Shown: positions 1-8,920 of the stretch, in pieces
Layout: the number at the start of each line of letters is the position of its first letter
How positions within the stretch are numbered: position 1 is the first letter of the stretch
Assembly: GCF_000241325.1 (NCBI RefSeq)
Contig: NZ_BAEI01000039.1
Coordinates: forward strand, 94,178 to 158,177
Direction of reading: 5' to 3'
DNA length: 64,000 nucleotides
Source: Gordonia polyisoprenivorans NBRC 16320 = JCM 10675
GTDB lineage: Bacteria > Actinomycetota > Actinomycetes > Mycobacteriales > Mycobacteriaceae
Program-made: the position numbers and the translations under genes
Notes under the pieces: model-generated
Database searches by the model: none
The model's input: the letters and a program-made list of their open reading frames with translations, nothing else
Told to the model about the DNA's origin: nothing

Positions 1-926
1 TGAATGCGTCGAAGATCCAGACCCTCGTCCACGACTCGCCCCAGCAGGTCACCGCGATCGTGTACTCGGCGTCGATGGACAAGCTGATCCCGGTGACTGT
101 CCTTCTGCCCAAGGACAAGAGCAAGCCCGCGCCGACGCTGTACCTGCTCAACGGTGCCGGTGGTGGCGAGGACTCGGCCACCTGGGCCGCCAAGACCAGT
201 TACATGCAGTACTTCGCCGACAAGAACGTGTACGTGGTGACGCCGATCGGCGGCGCCTTCTCCTATTACACCGACTGGCAGAAGGACGATCCGGTACTCG
301 GGCGCAACAAGTGGACGACCTTTCTCACCAAAGAGCTTCCGCCGCTGATCAACAAGGAGTTCGACACGACGGGCGAGAACGCCATCGCCGGTATCTCGAT
401 GGCCGGCACGTCGGTGCTCAATCTCGCGATCGCCGCCCCCGGGTTGTACAAGTCGGTCGCCGCCTACAGCGGGTGCGCCCGCACCAGTGACCCGTTGGGG
501 CTGGCGTACATCCGGATGGTCGTCGGCGATCGCGGCCACGGCAACATCGTCAACATGTGGGGTGTGCCGGGCGGCCCCGGCTGGGTGGCCAACGACCCGT
601 ACGTCAACGCCGGAAAACTCAACGGCACCAAGGTATACATGACCAGCGGCAGCGGTCTGCCGGGTCCCAACGATCAGCTCAATGCGCCCCTCATCGACGG
701 TGATCCGGTCACCCTCGGCAACCAGATCCTCCTCGGCGGCGTGATCGAGGCCGCGGTGAACCAGTGCACCGAGCAGATGGCCCAGCGGATGAACGAGCTC
801 GGCGTCGAGAACAAGGTCATGTTGCGCCCCACCGGAACCCACTCGTGGGCCTACTGGGAACAGGACCTGCACGACACCTGGCCGATGATCGCCGCCGACC
901 TCGCGAAGCGGCCGGCCGGCAACTAG
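1..926 (+). CDS. Antigen 85-type mycolyltransferase/esterase, 5' truncated by window edge
   Basis: The frame is open from the left edge (first full codon at position 3), so the start and any signal peptide lie outside the window; about 307 residues are visible. The nucleophile elbow GISMAG (bases 390-407) and a late THSWAYW stretch (about bases 838-858) match the alpha/beta hydrolase fold of the antigen 85/corynomycolyltransferase family, where Ser and His belong to the catalytic triad. Family members are secreted and transfer mycolic acids between trehalose esters or onto arabinogalactan. A different secreted esterase of the same family is possible. It converges on the small gene at 939-1085. 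Confidence 0.8.
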   Translation, partial: NASKIQTLVHDSPQQVTAIVYSASMDKLIPVTVLLPKDKSKPAPTLYLLNGAGGGEDSATWAAKTSYMQYFADKNVYVVTPIGGAFSYYTDWQKDDPVLGRNKWTTFLTKELPPLINKEFDTTGENAIAGISMAGTSVLNLAIAAPGLYKSVAAYSGCARTSDPLGLAYIRMVVGDRGHGNIVNMWGVPGGPGWVANDPYVNAGKLNGTKVYMTSGSGLPGPNDQLNAPLIDGDPVTLGNQILLGGVIEAAVNQCTEQMAQRMNELGVENKVMLRPTGTHSWAYWEQDLHDTWPMIAADLAKRPAGN

Positions 927-942
927 GCCGATAGACGCCTAG
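923..942. terminator. Possible short hairpin between convergent genes
   Basis: CTAGGC at 923-928 and GCCTAG at 937-942 form a 6-bp stem with an 8-nt loop, spanning the stop codons of the two convergent genes. The stem is short and has no T-run, so a terminator role is only a guess. Confidence 0.25.
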
Positions 943-1085
943 TAGGCCATGAACAGGATCTCGTTGCGCGAGTACTCGTGGTCCGGGTGATTCTCGGCCA
1001 GGTGCTTGCGGACGTTGTCGACGAGTTCGTCTTCGGTGGTGCCGCGCAGCATCTCACCACACGGGCAGGTCAGCCGGGTCTTCAT
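939..1085 (-). CDS. Small DUF1059-like protein (48 aa)
   Basis: A 48-residue protein starting MKTRLTCPCGEML and ending FMAY. The CPCG pair and the acidic/His stretch (HLAENHPDH) are typical of the short DUF1059 family, whose function is unknown. Its ATG (1083-1085) overlaps the TGA of kstR (1082-1084), so the two genes are very likely co-transcribed and translationally coupled. A longer in-frame reading starting inside kstR (from 1196) exists but is much less likely. Confidence 0.75.
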   Translation of the reverse strand: MKTRLTCPCGEMLRGTTEDELVDNVRKHLAENHPDHEYSRNEILFMAY

Positions 1086-1726
1086 GAGTGGGGCACCCGA
1101 TCCTTCAGGAGTAGTCGGACGGTCAGTTCGAGGCGATTGGTGACATCGGTCGCCGACGCGCGGCGCGTGAGCCACTGCACCAGGTTGGACATCCACACAT
1201 CGGCAAGCACGCGGGCGATGGCAAGATCCTCCTCGCCCGGTTCTCCCTCGTCGACGATCGCGCCGGCGAGTAGTCGGTCGATGATGCCGGCGACCTGATC
1301 GACCTCGGCGGTCGCCGACGCGTCGGCGAACATGAACGCCCGGGTCATCGCCTCGGTGAGAAGCGGATCGCGCTGCATCGCGAAGGTGATCATGTCCAGG
1401 ACGTGCCGCAGACGTTCGATCGCGTTGTCGCCGCGCAGTTGTGACCGGTCGACCCGAGACTCGACGCGGGCGAGTTCGCGCGCCAGCGAGGTCACCAGCA
1501 GGTGCACCTTGGACGGGAAATATCGGTAGAGCGTGCCGACCGCGACGTCGGCTTTCTCGGCGACGGTCCGCATCTGGACGGCGTCGTAGCCGCCCTTGGA
1601 CGCCAACGTCAGGGTGGCGTCGAGGATTCGACGTCGTCGGTCTCGCTGGGCCGCGGACCCGTATTCGCCTGTGCCGGTGTCGGCGACTGCTTCGGTCGCG
1701 GTTGCGGCGTTGTCAGATGCAGCCAT
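1082..1726 (-). CDS. kstR: KstR, TetR-family repressor of cholesterol catabolism
   Basis: 214-residue TetR-family repressor. The N-terminal helix-turn-helix (about residues 35-72, ending VGTLYRYFPSK) and the ligand domain with PLLTEAMTRAF, FADASA and WLTRRASATDV match mycobacterial KstR closely from memory. KstR binds TnnAACnnGTTnnA palindromes and is released by early steroid-CoA metabolites (known for the family). The ATG at 1726 is preferred because the preceding 27 in-frame residues look unlike KstR. It is divergent from fadE34 with a KstR box between them, as in Mycobacterium tuberculosis, implying autoregulation. It is coupled to the DUF1059 gene by an ATGA overlap. Confidence 0.95.
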   Translation of the reverse strand: MAASDNAATATEAVADTGTGEYGSAAQRDRRRRILDATLTLASKGGYDAVQMRTVAEKADVAVGTLYRYFPSKVHLLVTSLARELARVESRVDRSQLRGDNAIERLRHVLDMITFAMQRDPLLTEAMTRAFMFADASATAEVDQVAGIIDRLLAGAIVDEGEPGEEDLAIARVLADVWMSNLVQWLTRRASATDVTNRLELTVRLLLKDRVPHS

Positions 1727-1814
1727 GTGCTCTCGGACATCCTCACGTCGTCGGGTCGTGGTGGGCCGCGCGGTGGAGTAGGTGGGTACCGAACCCGCGT
1801 CCCTCATGGCATAT

Positions 1815-1828
1815 TAGAACAGGTTCTA
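1815..1828. promoter_or_regulatory. KstR box in the kstR/fadE34 intergenic region
   Basis: TAGAACAGGTTCTA is a near-perfect palindrome matching the KstR consensus TnnAACnnGTTnnA. It lies between divergent kstR (start 1726) and fadE34 (start 1863), so one site could control both. About 19 bp around it are almost identical to the box at 4022-4035. Confidence 0.9.
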
Positions 1829-1862
1829 GTTCTTGGTCACCTTTCGACACCGAAGGAATCCC

Positions 1863-4010
1863 GTGACTCTCGCCACGTCTTCCGAACAGCTCGCGGTCTG
1901 CGAGGCCATCGCGGCCTGGTCGGCGCGAGTCGGTACCACCGACATCGCCCGTGCCCAGATCGACAAACCGGGCGAGGACTGGTTGGGATTGTTCCACCAA
2001 CTCGCCGAGTTCGGGCTGTTCGCCGCGGTGTTACCCGAATCCAAGGGTGGTCTGGGCGCCGGTTTCATCGACCTCGCCGCCATGCTCGAGCAATGCGGCC
2101 GCGACCTCGTACCCGGCCCGATCGGGGAGACCGCGGCGACCGCACTCGCGCTCACCAGGACCGACGATCCACGGGCCGAGGGGCTGCTGGCCGCAGTGGT
2201 CGCAGGCGAGGCGCCCGGAGTCGTCCCGGTCTCCGACGGTCCGCTGCCATCCATCGGGGATCGGCTGGAGCTGGTGGTGCCCGGATACGTCGACGCAGCG
2301 GTACTGCTCCTGCCCACCGTCGACGGGTGGCGCATTCTCGCGCCCGGCGACGGGACGCGAGAAGCGACCGTCGAGACACCGGTCGACGGGGCCACTCCGG
2401 TCACCCGCGTCACGATCGACGGCCTCGAGCCGGATGCGTTGATCGGGTGCGCCGACTCACCCCTCGTCGACGGTGTACTGGCGTTGGCGCGCAACGCTTT
2501 CGCGAGCGGCGTGTGCCGCTGGGCGCTCGACACCGCCGTCTGCTACGCCAAGGTTCGCACCCAATTCGGGGTGGCGATCGGCTCCTTCCAGGCGATCAAA
2601 CACATCTGTGCCGACATGTTGTGCCGCACCGAGCAGGTCGAGGCCGCGGCCTGGGATCTCGCGAATGCCCTCGACTCCGCCGCTGCCGACGCCGGCGCCG
2701 ACGAGCAGTTGTCGCTGAGCGTCGAGGTCGCCGACATCCTGGTCGCCGACCTACCAGTCGCCATCACCAAGGACTGTGTGCAGGTCCTGGGCGGCATCGG
2801 CTTCACCTTCGAGCACGATGCGCATCTGTATCTGCGCTCGGCGATGACCGCGCGCGCCCGTCTCGACGCCGGTGTTCCCGCGCGGATCGCGCTGTCGCAG
2901 CGCGGACTCGACGGCGGGCGGCGGGAGTTCGAGGTCGACCTGTCGGCCGTCGAGAGCCAACGAGCAGAGGTCCGCGCGATGGCCGAAAAGGTGCGCGCCG
3001 CACCGGAATCGGAGCAACGTCGGCTTCTCGCCGGGAGCGGCTATCTGGCACCGCACTGGCCGCCGCCGCACGGGCTCGGCGCCGACCCCGCGCTCCAACT
3101 GCTCATCGACGCCGAGTTCGACCGTGCCGGTGTCGTCCGGCCGGACCTCGTCATCGGAGCCTGGGCCATCCCGACCATCCTCGAGCACGGCACCGACGCC
3201 CAACGCGACCGCTTCGTGGCGCCCACGCTGGCCGGCGACATCATCTGGTGTCAGCTGTTCAGCGAACCCGAGGCCGGCTCGGATCTGGCCTCGCTGCGCA
3301 CCCGCGCCACCCGGACCGACGGCGGCTGGATGCTGACCGGACAGAAGATCTGGACCTCACAGGCGCACAACGCGCAGTGGGGAATCTGCCTGGCGCGCAC
3401 CGGCGATGGTGACACCCCCAAGCACAAGGGCATCACCTACTTCCTGGTCGACATGGCCTCGCCGGGTATCGACATCCGGCCGCTGCGCGAGCTGACCGGT
3501 CGCGCGAACTTCAACGAGGTCTTCCTCGACGAGGTGTTCGTCCCCGACGACTGCGTGGTCGGTGAGGTCGGCGGCGGGTGGAGACTGGCGCGCACGACCC
3601 TGGCCAACGAGCGGGTGGCGATGGGTGGTTCCGGGCTCGGCAAGGAGATGGAGTCGCTGCTGCACCAGATCTCCGGGATGTCCCGGCCGCTCGAACGCGC
3701 CGAGCAAGCACGCCTGGGCCGACTCGTCGCCGACGCCCACATCGGTCGGGTCCTCGACGCACGTGCGGTCACCCGGCGCCTGGCCGGCCATGATCCCGGG
3801 GCGCTGTCGAATGTGCGCAAACTGATCGGCGTCGCCCACCGGCAGTCGGTCCCCGACGCCGCGCTCGATTTCCTGGGGCTCGACGCGGTGATGGCCGGTG
3901 GCGCTTCGGATCTCGCATTGCAGAATCGGTGCCTGTCGATCGCGGGCGGCACCACCCAGATCCTCAAGACAGCCGCGGCGGAGCGAATCCTCGGACTCCC
4001 GCGCGCCTGA
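1863..4010 (+). CDS. fadE34: FadE34/ChsE3-type fused acyl-CoA dehydrogenase (steroid side chain)
   Basis: 715 residues, about twice the usual acyl-CoA dehydrogenase length: an N-terminal ACAD-like half (about 1-330) is fused to a complete C-terminal half (about 340-715). This is the FadE34 (ChsE3) design, in which one chain mimics an alpha-beta pair. FadE34 oxidises the C5 side chain of 3-oxochol-4-en-24-oyl-CoA-type substrates (family knowledge). In the C-terminal half NEVFLDEVFVPDD and the NERVAMG helix, which carries the likely catalytic Glu, are visible. The GTG at 1863 has GAAGGA five bases upstream. The divergent position next to kstR matches M. tuberculosis. Confidence 0.9.
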   Translation: MTLATSSEQLAVCEAIAAWSARVGTTDIARAQIDKPGEDWLGLFHQLAEFGLFAAVLPESKGGLGAGFIDLAAMLEQCGRDLVPGPIGETAATALALTRTDDPRAEGLLAAVVAGEAPGVVPVSDGPLPSIGDRLELVVPGYVDAAVLLLPTVDGWRILAPGDGTREATVETPVDGATPVTRVTIDGLEPDALIGCADSPLVDGVLALARNAFASGVCRWALDTAVCYAKVRTQFGVAIGSFQAIKHICADMLCRTEQVEAAAWDLANALDSAAADAGADEQLSLSVEVADILVADLPVAITKDCVQVLGGIGFTFEHDAHLYLRSAMTARARLDAGVPARIALSQRGLDGGRREFEVDLSAVESQRAEVRAMAEKVRAAPESEQRRLLAGSGYLAPHWPPPHGLGADPALQLLIDAEFDRAGVVRPDLVIGAWAIPTILEHGTDAQRDRFVAPTLAGDIIWCQLFSEPEAGSDLASLRTRATRTDGGWMLTGQKIWTSQAHNAQWGICLARTGDGDTPKHKGITYFLVDMASPGIDIRPLRELTGRANFNEVFLDEVFVPDDCVVGEVGGGWRLARTTLANERVAMGGSGLGKEMESLLHQISGMSRPLERAEQARLGRLVADAHIGRVLDARAVTRRLAGHDPGALSNVRKLIGVAHRQSVPDAALDFLGLDAVMAGGASDLALQNRCLSIAGGTTQILKTAAAERILGLPRA

Positions 4011-4021
4011 TCTGATACAAC

Positions 4022-4035
4022 TAGAACAGGTTCTA
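4022..4035. promoter_or_regulatory. KstR box upstream of fadE28
   Basis: TAGAACAGGTTCTA, identical in its 14-bp core to the box at 1815, lies 24 bp before the GTG of fadE28 and 12 bp after the fadE34 stop. It implies a separate KstR-controlled promoter for the fadE28-fadD operon. Confidence 0.9.
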
Positions 4036-4059
4036 ATTCTTGCGATAGGAGGTGCCGGG

Positions 4060-5130
4060 GTGGACTTTGCCGTCGATACCGAGGCGATCGCCGTCGGGGA
4101 CGTCGCCGCCGAGGTGCTCACACGACACGACACGGTCTGGGAGTCGAAGTTCGCCGACACCGTCGGCGGCTTCGACACCGCGCTCTGGGACGAGATGACC
4201 GCTGCCGGACTCGGACATCTGGCGCTGCCGGAGTCGCTCGGCGGTGACGATCTCGGCATCCTCGCGTTGACGCCGCTGTTGCGTCGGCTGGGGGAGTCGG
4301 CGGCCGTGGTGCCCGCGATCGGATCACTGACCTCGGCTTTGGTGCTGCGCGCCCTCGACTCGCGGCAGCGATGGGCGGGCACACTCGCCGAGGGCGCCTG
4401 GCATGCCGTCGCGCTCGGCGAGCTCGGCAGTGCGCTCACCGACGCCCCGGCGACGTCGCTGCGCGATGGCCGGCTGAACGGGGTCAAAACCGGGGTTCTG
4501 CACGCGGAGGGCTCGACGGTGCTGCTCGTCGGCACCGACGCCGGAGTCGTCGCGGTACGCACGGAGGCACCCGGCGTGGCGCTGGTGCGCACCCCGTCCT
4601 CGAGCGGCTGGGGTGAGTACACGGTGCGTTTCGACGACGTGTCCGTCGACGCCGCCGACCTGCTCACCGCCGACCTCGCGGTGTTGCGTGACGCCTACCG
4701 GATCGCGTTGTGCGCCTATGCCGACGGCCTGATCGCCGGCGCCACCCGTCTGACCGCCGACCACGTCAGCAATCGTCACCAGTTCGACAAACCCATCGCA
4801 CTGTTCCAGGCGGTCAGTCAGCAACTCGCCGACGTCTACGTCGTCGGCCGCTCGATGAACCTCGCGACCACCGCCGCGGCGTGGAGGATGTCGGAAGATC
4901 TTGATGCGCAGCAAGATCTGGCCATCGGCACCTATTGGATGGCCGACGAGCTGCCCCCGACCCTGCGCACGATGATCCACCTGCACGGCGGACTCGGCGT
5001 CGACGTCACCTATCCGTTGCACCGGTACTTCTCGATCGCCAAGGACCTCGCCAGGCTGGTCGGGGGGCCGTCGGCGCGGATCGACGAGCTCGCGGGCCTG
5101 CACACCGAGGAGACCGCCGATGTTCATTGA
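4060..5130 (+). CDS. fadE28: FadE28/ChsE1-type acyl-CoA dehydrogenase subunit
   Basis: 356 residues from a GTG at 4060, with a perfect AGGAGG at 4047-4052. It resembles FadE28 (ChsE1), the non-catalytic half of the alpha2beta2 ChsE1-ChsE2 dehydrogenase that desaturates the 3-carbon (isopropionyl) side chain of 3-oxopregnene-carboxyl-CoA. Visible family features are NRHQFDKPIALFQAVSQQLA and the C-terminal HLHGGLGVDVTYPLHRY. The last 11 bp overlap fadE29, the normal partner, indicating coupled translation. An upstream in-frame extension to 3898 runs through fadE34 and the KstR box and is rejected. Confidence 0.9.
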   Translation: MDFAVDTEAIAVGDVAAEVLTRHDTVWESKFADTVGGFDTALWDEMTAAGLGHLALPESLGGDDLGILALTPLLRRLGESAAVVPAIGSLTSALVLRALDSRQRWAGTLAEGAWHAVALGELGSALTDAPATSLRDGRLNGVKTGVLHAEGSTVLLVGTDAGVVAVRTEAPGVALVRTPSSSGWGEYTVRFDDVSVDAADLLTADLAVLRDAYRIALCAYADGLIAGATRLTADHVSNRHQFDKPIALFQAVSQQLADVYVVGRSMNLATTAAAWRMSEDLDAQQDLAIGTYWMADELPPTLRTMIHLHGGLGVDVTYPLHRYFSIAKDLARLVGGPSARIDELAGLHTEETADVH

Positions 5131-6283
5131 CCTGACGCCCGATCAACGGGCGCTCAAAATGCAACTGCGCGAATACTTCTCCGACCTGATCAGCCCCGAC
5201 GACGCGCACGCCATGCTCACCGAGCGGCACGGCAAGACCTACCGCAAGGTGATCAAGCAGATGGGTACCGACGGGTGGCTCGGCGTCGGATGGCCCAAAG
5301 AGTACGGCGGCAAGGGTTTCGGTGAGATCGAACAACAGATCTTCACCAACGAGGCGGTCCGTGCCGACGTCCCGCTGCCCGCGGTGACCCTGCAGACCGT
5401 CGGCCCGACCCTGCAGGAACACGGCACCGAGGATCAGAAAGACCTGTTCCTACCCAAGATCCTCTCCGGCGACGTGCATTTCGCGATCGGCTACACCGAG
5501 CCCGAGGCCGGCACCGACCTGGCGTCGTTGACCACCACCGCCGTGCTCGACGGCGAACACTACGTCGTCAACGGACAGAAGATCTTCACCACAGGTGGCC
5601 ACGACGCCGACTACATCTGGCTTGCGGTACGCACCGACAAGAACGCCCCGAAACACAAGGGCATCTCGATTCTCATCGTCGACACCACCGACCCCGGCTA
5701 CTCGTGGACGCCGATCATCACCGCCGACGGCGCACATCACGTCAACGCCACCTACTACAACGACGTGCGGGTACCGGTGTCGATGCGCGTCGGCGAAGAG
5801 GGCGGCGGCTGGCGGCTGATCACCACCCAGCTCAACCACGAGCGGGTGATGCTCGGCCCCGCCGGACGCATCGAGGGACTGGCCGCGCGCGTGCGGCGCT
5901 GGGCGCAGCGACCGGGCGCCGACGGCGTACCGATCGCCGAGCACCCCGACGTCCGGCGCACGCTCGCCCGGATCGACGCCTACGCCCGGATCAACGAATT
6001 GCTCAACTGGCAGGTGGCCTCCACCGGTGAGGCCATCTCGATGGCCGACGCCGCGGCCACCAAGGTCTTCGCGACCGAACGACTGCAGGGCATCCACCGC
6101 ATGATCGACGAGATCCTCACCCGCCATGGTGATCTCACCGACCCGGACACCGACGAGCTCGTGCGATGGCTCGACGTGCAGGCCAAACGCAACGTGGTCA
6201 TCACCTTCGGTGGCGGCGTCAACGAGGTGATGCGCGACATGATCGCCACCGCCGGACTCGGATTGCCGAGGGCCAAGCGATGA
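5120..6283 (+). CDS. fadE29: FadE29/ChsE2-type acyl-CoA dehydrogenase subunit
   Basis: 387-residue flavoprotein, the catalytic partner of FadE28. The start MFIDLTPDQ, the AIGYTEPEAGTDLASL flavin loop and ITTQLNHERVMLGPAGR are close to mycobacterial FadE29; the Glu in NHERV corresponds to the catalytic base of this subfamily. With FadE28 it would introduce the double bond in the 3-carbon steroid side chain. It overlaps fadE28 by 11 bp, and its TGA overlaps the ATG of chsH2 (ATGA at 6280-6283), so the operon is tightly coupled. Confidence 0.92.
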   Translation: MFIDLTPDQRALKMQLREYFSDLISPDDAHAMLTERHGKTYRKVIKQMGTDGWLGVGWPKEYGGKGFGEIEQQIFTNEAVRADVPLPAVTLQTVGPTLQEHGTEDQKDLFLPKILSGDVHFAIGYTEPEAGTDLASLTTTAVLDGEHYVVNGQKIFTTGGHDADYIWLAVRTDKNAPKHKGISILIVDTTDPGYSWTPIITADGAHHVNATYYNDVRVPVSMRVGEEGGGWRLITTQLNHERVMLGPAGRIEGLAARVRRWAQRPGADGVPIAEHPDVRRTLARIDAYARINELLNWQVASTGEAISMADAAATKVFATERLQGIHRMIDEILTRHGDLTDPDTDELVRWLDVQAKRNVVITFGGGVNEVMRDMIATAGLGLPRAKR

Positions 6284-7290
6284 CCGCCCAGACGAGCGAG
6301 GCCATCATCGAGGCCACCGAACAGATCAAGGCGGCCGGACCCAGCGCACCGGTCGCCGGCCGGGATCCGGTGAACCTGCCCATGATCCGCAACTGGGTGG
6401 AGGCAATGGGTGACGACAACCCCATCTACGTCGACGCAGACGCGGCTCGTGCCGCAGGCCACCGGGGGATCGTCGCACCACCGGCGATGGCGCAGGTGTG
6501 GACGATGCGCGGACTGCGCGGGGTGCGCAGCGCCGACGATCCGCTCGGGCGCGCCAGCGAACTGTTCGACGAGGCCGGCTACACCTCGGTCGTCGCCACC
6601 AACTGCGACACCACCTATCACCGTTACGTCGAGGTCGGTGAAGAGGTGAGCCTGTCGGCCGAACTCGTCGACGTCGTCGGCCCCAAGACCACCGCGCTCG
6701 GCGAGGGCTGGTTCTTCACCACCCGCAACACCTGGTCGGTCGGCGACGAGGTGGTCGCCGAGATGGACTTCCGCATCCTCAAATTCCGTCCGCCGGCCGG
6801 CCCAGCCGTTCCGGAGACGACGACGGTCCCGGAGGATCTGGACCCCGCGAAGATGTTGCGGCCCAGTGCGTCCCGGGACACCGCGTTCTTCTGGGACGGT
6901 GTGGCCGCACACGAACTGCGCATCCAGCAGATCGCCGACGGCTCGTTGCGGCATCCGCCGATCCCGGCGACCTGGAAACCCCGCGCAGCCGACGGAACCG
7001 TCCCGGACACCGACTATGTGGTCTCCGCCGGATTCGGAACCGTGTACAGCTACGTGGTGCACCGCGCGCCGAAGGTCCCCGGACGCGGCCTGCCCTTCGT
7101 CGTCGCGCTCGTCGAACTCGACGAGGGTGTACGTATGCTCGGCGAACTGCGCGACGTCGACGCCGATGCGGTGGAGATCGGGATGCCGGTCACCACAACC
7201 TATCTCGACTTCCACGCCGACCCCGACACCGGTGCGCCGGCGTGGACGCTCTACGCCTTCACCCCGCGTGAGAACGGAGAGCGGTCATGA
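6280..7290 (+). CDS. chsH2: ChsH2-type enoyl-CoA hydratase subunit (MaoC-like + DUF35)
   Basis: 336 residues. The N-terminal half is a MaoC-like hot-dog domain (NPIYVDADAARAAGHRGIVAPPAMAQ); the C-terminal half (from about residue 210) resembles a DUF35 OB-fold (VVHRAPKVPGRGLPFVVALVEL). In ChsH1-ChsH2 the pair hydrates the side-chain enoyl-CoA, and the DUF35 part binds the Ltp2 aldolase. The Cys residues of the zinc ribbon found in many DUF35 proteins are absent here. The ATG at 6280 overlaps the fadE29 stop; an in-frame reading starting inside fadE29 (6166) is rejected. Confidence 0.92.
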   Translation: MTAQTSEAIIEATEQIKAAGPSAPVAGRDPVNLPMIRNWVEAMGDDNPIYVDADAARAAGHRGIVAPPAMAQVWTMRGLRGVRSADDPLGRASELFDEAGYTSVVATNCDTTYHRYVEVGEEVSLSAELVDVVGPKTTALGEGWFFTTRNTWSVGDEVVAEMDFRILKFRPPAGPAVPETTTVPEDLDPAKMLRPSASRDTAFFWDGVAAHELRIQQIADGSLRHPPIPATWKPRAADGTVPDTDYVVSAGFGTVYSYVVHRAPKVPGRGLPFVVALVELDEGVRMLGELRDVDADAVEIGMPVTTTYLDFHADPDTGAPAWTLYAFTPRENGERS

Positions 7291-7703
7291 CCATCGAGGC
7301 GGCACCGGCCGTGGAGGTGGGAACAAGGTTGCCGGAGTTGACGATCGAGGCCACCCCGACCTTCGTCGTGGCCAGCGCGCTGGCCACGCGCGACTTCCAG
7401 GACGTGCACCACGACCGGGATCTCGCGCACGCCAAGGGCTCCAAGGACATCTTCGTCAACATCCTCACCGACACCGGACTGGTCGAGCGGTTCGTCACCG
7501 ACTGGGCCGGCCCGTCGGCCCGCATCACCAAGATCACCCTCAAGTTGGGGGTGCCCTGGTACGCCTACGATTCGGTGACGTTCACCGGCGAGGTGACCGC
7601 ATGCGATCAGGACGCGGTCACCGTGTCGGTGGTGGGTACCAATTCCCTTGGCAAACACGTCATCTCGTCGGTCTCACTGACGTTGCACGCAGGAGCGAAG
7701 TGA
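7287..7703 (+). CDS. chsH1: ChsH1-type MaoC-like enoyl-CoA hydratase subunit
   Basis: 138-residue single hot-dog protein. The segment DFQDVHHDRDLAHAKGSKDIFVN, with its Asp/His pair, is the MaoC-type hydratase active-site region. It would form the heterotetrameric hydratase with ChsH2 that converts the 17(20)-ene steroid-CoA to its 17-hydroxy product, the substrate of Ltp2. Its ATG overlaps the chsH2 stop (ATGA at 7287-7290). Confidence 0.92.
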   Translation: MTIEAAPAVEVGTRLPELTIEATPTFVVASALATRDFQDVHHDRDLAHAKGSKDIFVNILTDTGLVERFVTDWAGPSARITKITLKLGVPWYAYDSVTFTGEVTACDQDAVTVSVVGTNSLGKHVISSVSLTLHAGAK

Positions 7704-7716
7704 TGGGAACAGCGAA

Positions 7717-8892
7717 GTGACGGGCACACTGGGCGGACAGGCCGCCATCGTCGGCATCGGTGCCACCGAGTTCTCCAAGGATTCCGGGCGCAGTGAGCTC
7801 CGGCTGGCCGCGGAGGCGGTAAGTGCGGCGATCGCCGACGCCGGATTGACCCCGGCCGATGTCGACGGCCTGGTCACCTTCACCATGGACACCAATGCCG
7901 AGATCGCCGTCGCCCGAGCCGTCGGCATCGAGGAGATGACGTACTTCTCCCGCATCCATTACGGCGGCGGGGCGGCGTGTGCGACCGTGCAACAGGCCGC
8001 GATGGCGGTCGCGACCGGTGTCGCCGACGTCGTCGTGGCCTACCGTGCCTTCAACGAGCGGTCGGGATTGCGCTTCGGGCAGGTGAATTCGGCAGTCGCC
8101 AATCAGGAGAACTCGTCGGGTACCGACAATGCGTTCTCCTACCCGCACGGCTTGTCGACCCCGGCGGCGTTCGTCGCGATGGTCGCGCAGCGCTACATGC
8201 ACGACTACGGCGCCACCAGTGCCGACTTCGGTCGGATCGCCGTCGTCGACCGCAAACACGCAGCGGTGAACCCGAATGCGTTCTTCTACGGCAAACCCAT
8301 CACCCTCGAGGACCATCAGGCCTCGCGCTACATCGCCGAACCGTTGCATCTGCTGGACTGCTGCCAGGAATCCGATGGTGGTGTGGCGCTGGTGATCACG
8401 TCGGTCGAACGTGCCAGGGACCTGCCGCATACGCCCGCGGTGATCGCCGCTGCTGCCGCGGGAAGTGCGGCCGACCAGTTCATCATGACCAGCTACTACC
8501 GCGACGAGCTGGCGGCGCTCCCCGAGATGGGCCTCGTCGGCCGGCAGCTGTGGGAGCAGTCCGGATTGCGTCCCGACGACATGGATCTGGCGATCCTTTA
8601 CGACCATTTCACCCCGTACACGCTGCTCCAGCTCGAAGAGCTGGGCTTCTGCGGCCGCGGCGAGGCCAAGGATTTCGTCGCCGAGCCCGGCGCCCTGGAA
8701 GTGGGTGGGCGGTTGCCGCTCAACACCCACGGCGGCCAGCTCGGTGAGGCCTACATCCACGGCATGAACGGCATCGCCGAAGGCGTTCGGCAACTGCGCG
8801 GCACCTCGGTCAACCAGGTCGACGATGCGACGAGGGTCGTCGTGACCGCGGGCACCGGCGTCCCCACCAGCGGTCTGGTCCTGACCGCATGA
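7717..8892 (+). CDS. ltp2: Ltp2-type steroid side-chain retro-aldolase (thiolase fold)
   Basis: 391 residues with the thiolase-like lipid-transfer-protein fold (MSFTGGAAC-like start replaced by YGGGAACATVQQAA; LNTHGGQLGEAYIHG near the end). Ltp2 cleaves the 17-hydroxy steroid-CoA to androstenedione-type product and propionyl-CoA, acting in complex with the ChsH2 DUF35 domain (known for the family). The position directly after chsH2-chsH1 repeats the M. tuberculosis igr operon order. The start is a GTG at 7717, 13 bp after chsH1, with only a weak ribosome site; an ATG at 7703 opens a 5-codon reading in another frame. Confidence 0.92.
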   Translation: MTGTLGGQAAIVGIGATEFSKDSGRSELRLAAEAVSAAIADAGLTPADVDGLVTFTMDTNAEIAVARAVGIEEMTYFSRIHYGGGAACATVQQAAMAVATGVADVVVAYRAFNERSGLRFGQVNSAVANQENSSGTDNAFSYPHGLSTPAAFVAMVAQRYMHDYGATSADFGRIAVVDRKHAAVNPNAFFYGKPITLEDHQASRYIAEPLHLLDCCQESDGGVALVITSVERARDLPHTPAVIAAAAAGSAADQFIMTSYYRDELAALPEMGLVGRQLWEQSGLRPDDMDLAILYDHFTPYTLLQLEELGFCGRGEAKDFVAEPGALEVGGRLPLNTHGGQLGEAYIHGMNGIAEGVRQLRGTSVNQVDDATRVVVTAGTGVPTSGLVLTA

Positions 8893-8920
8893 CCTCACAC
8901 CCCGAAGGAGTTCGTCAATC

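Noticed and set aside
1502..3412. 636-codon plus-strand open frame
   Set aside because: It is an Arg-rich shadow of kstR and fadE34 in another frame; both have clear family sequence.
7703..7720. Small ORF between chsH1 and ltp2
   Set aside because: Five codons only, no ribosome site of its own; the GTG at 7717 is the ltp2 start.
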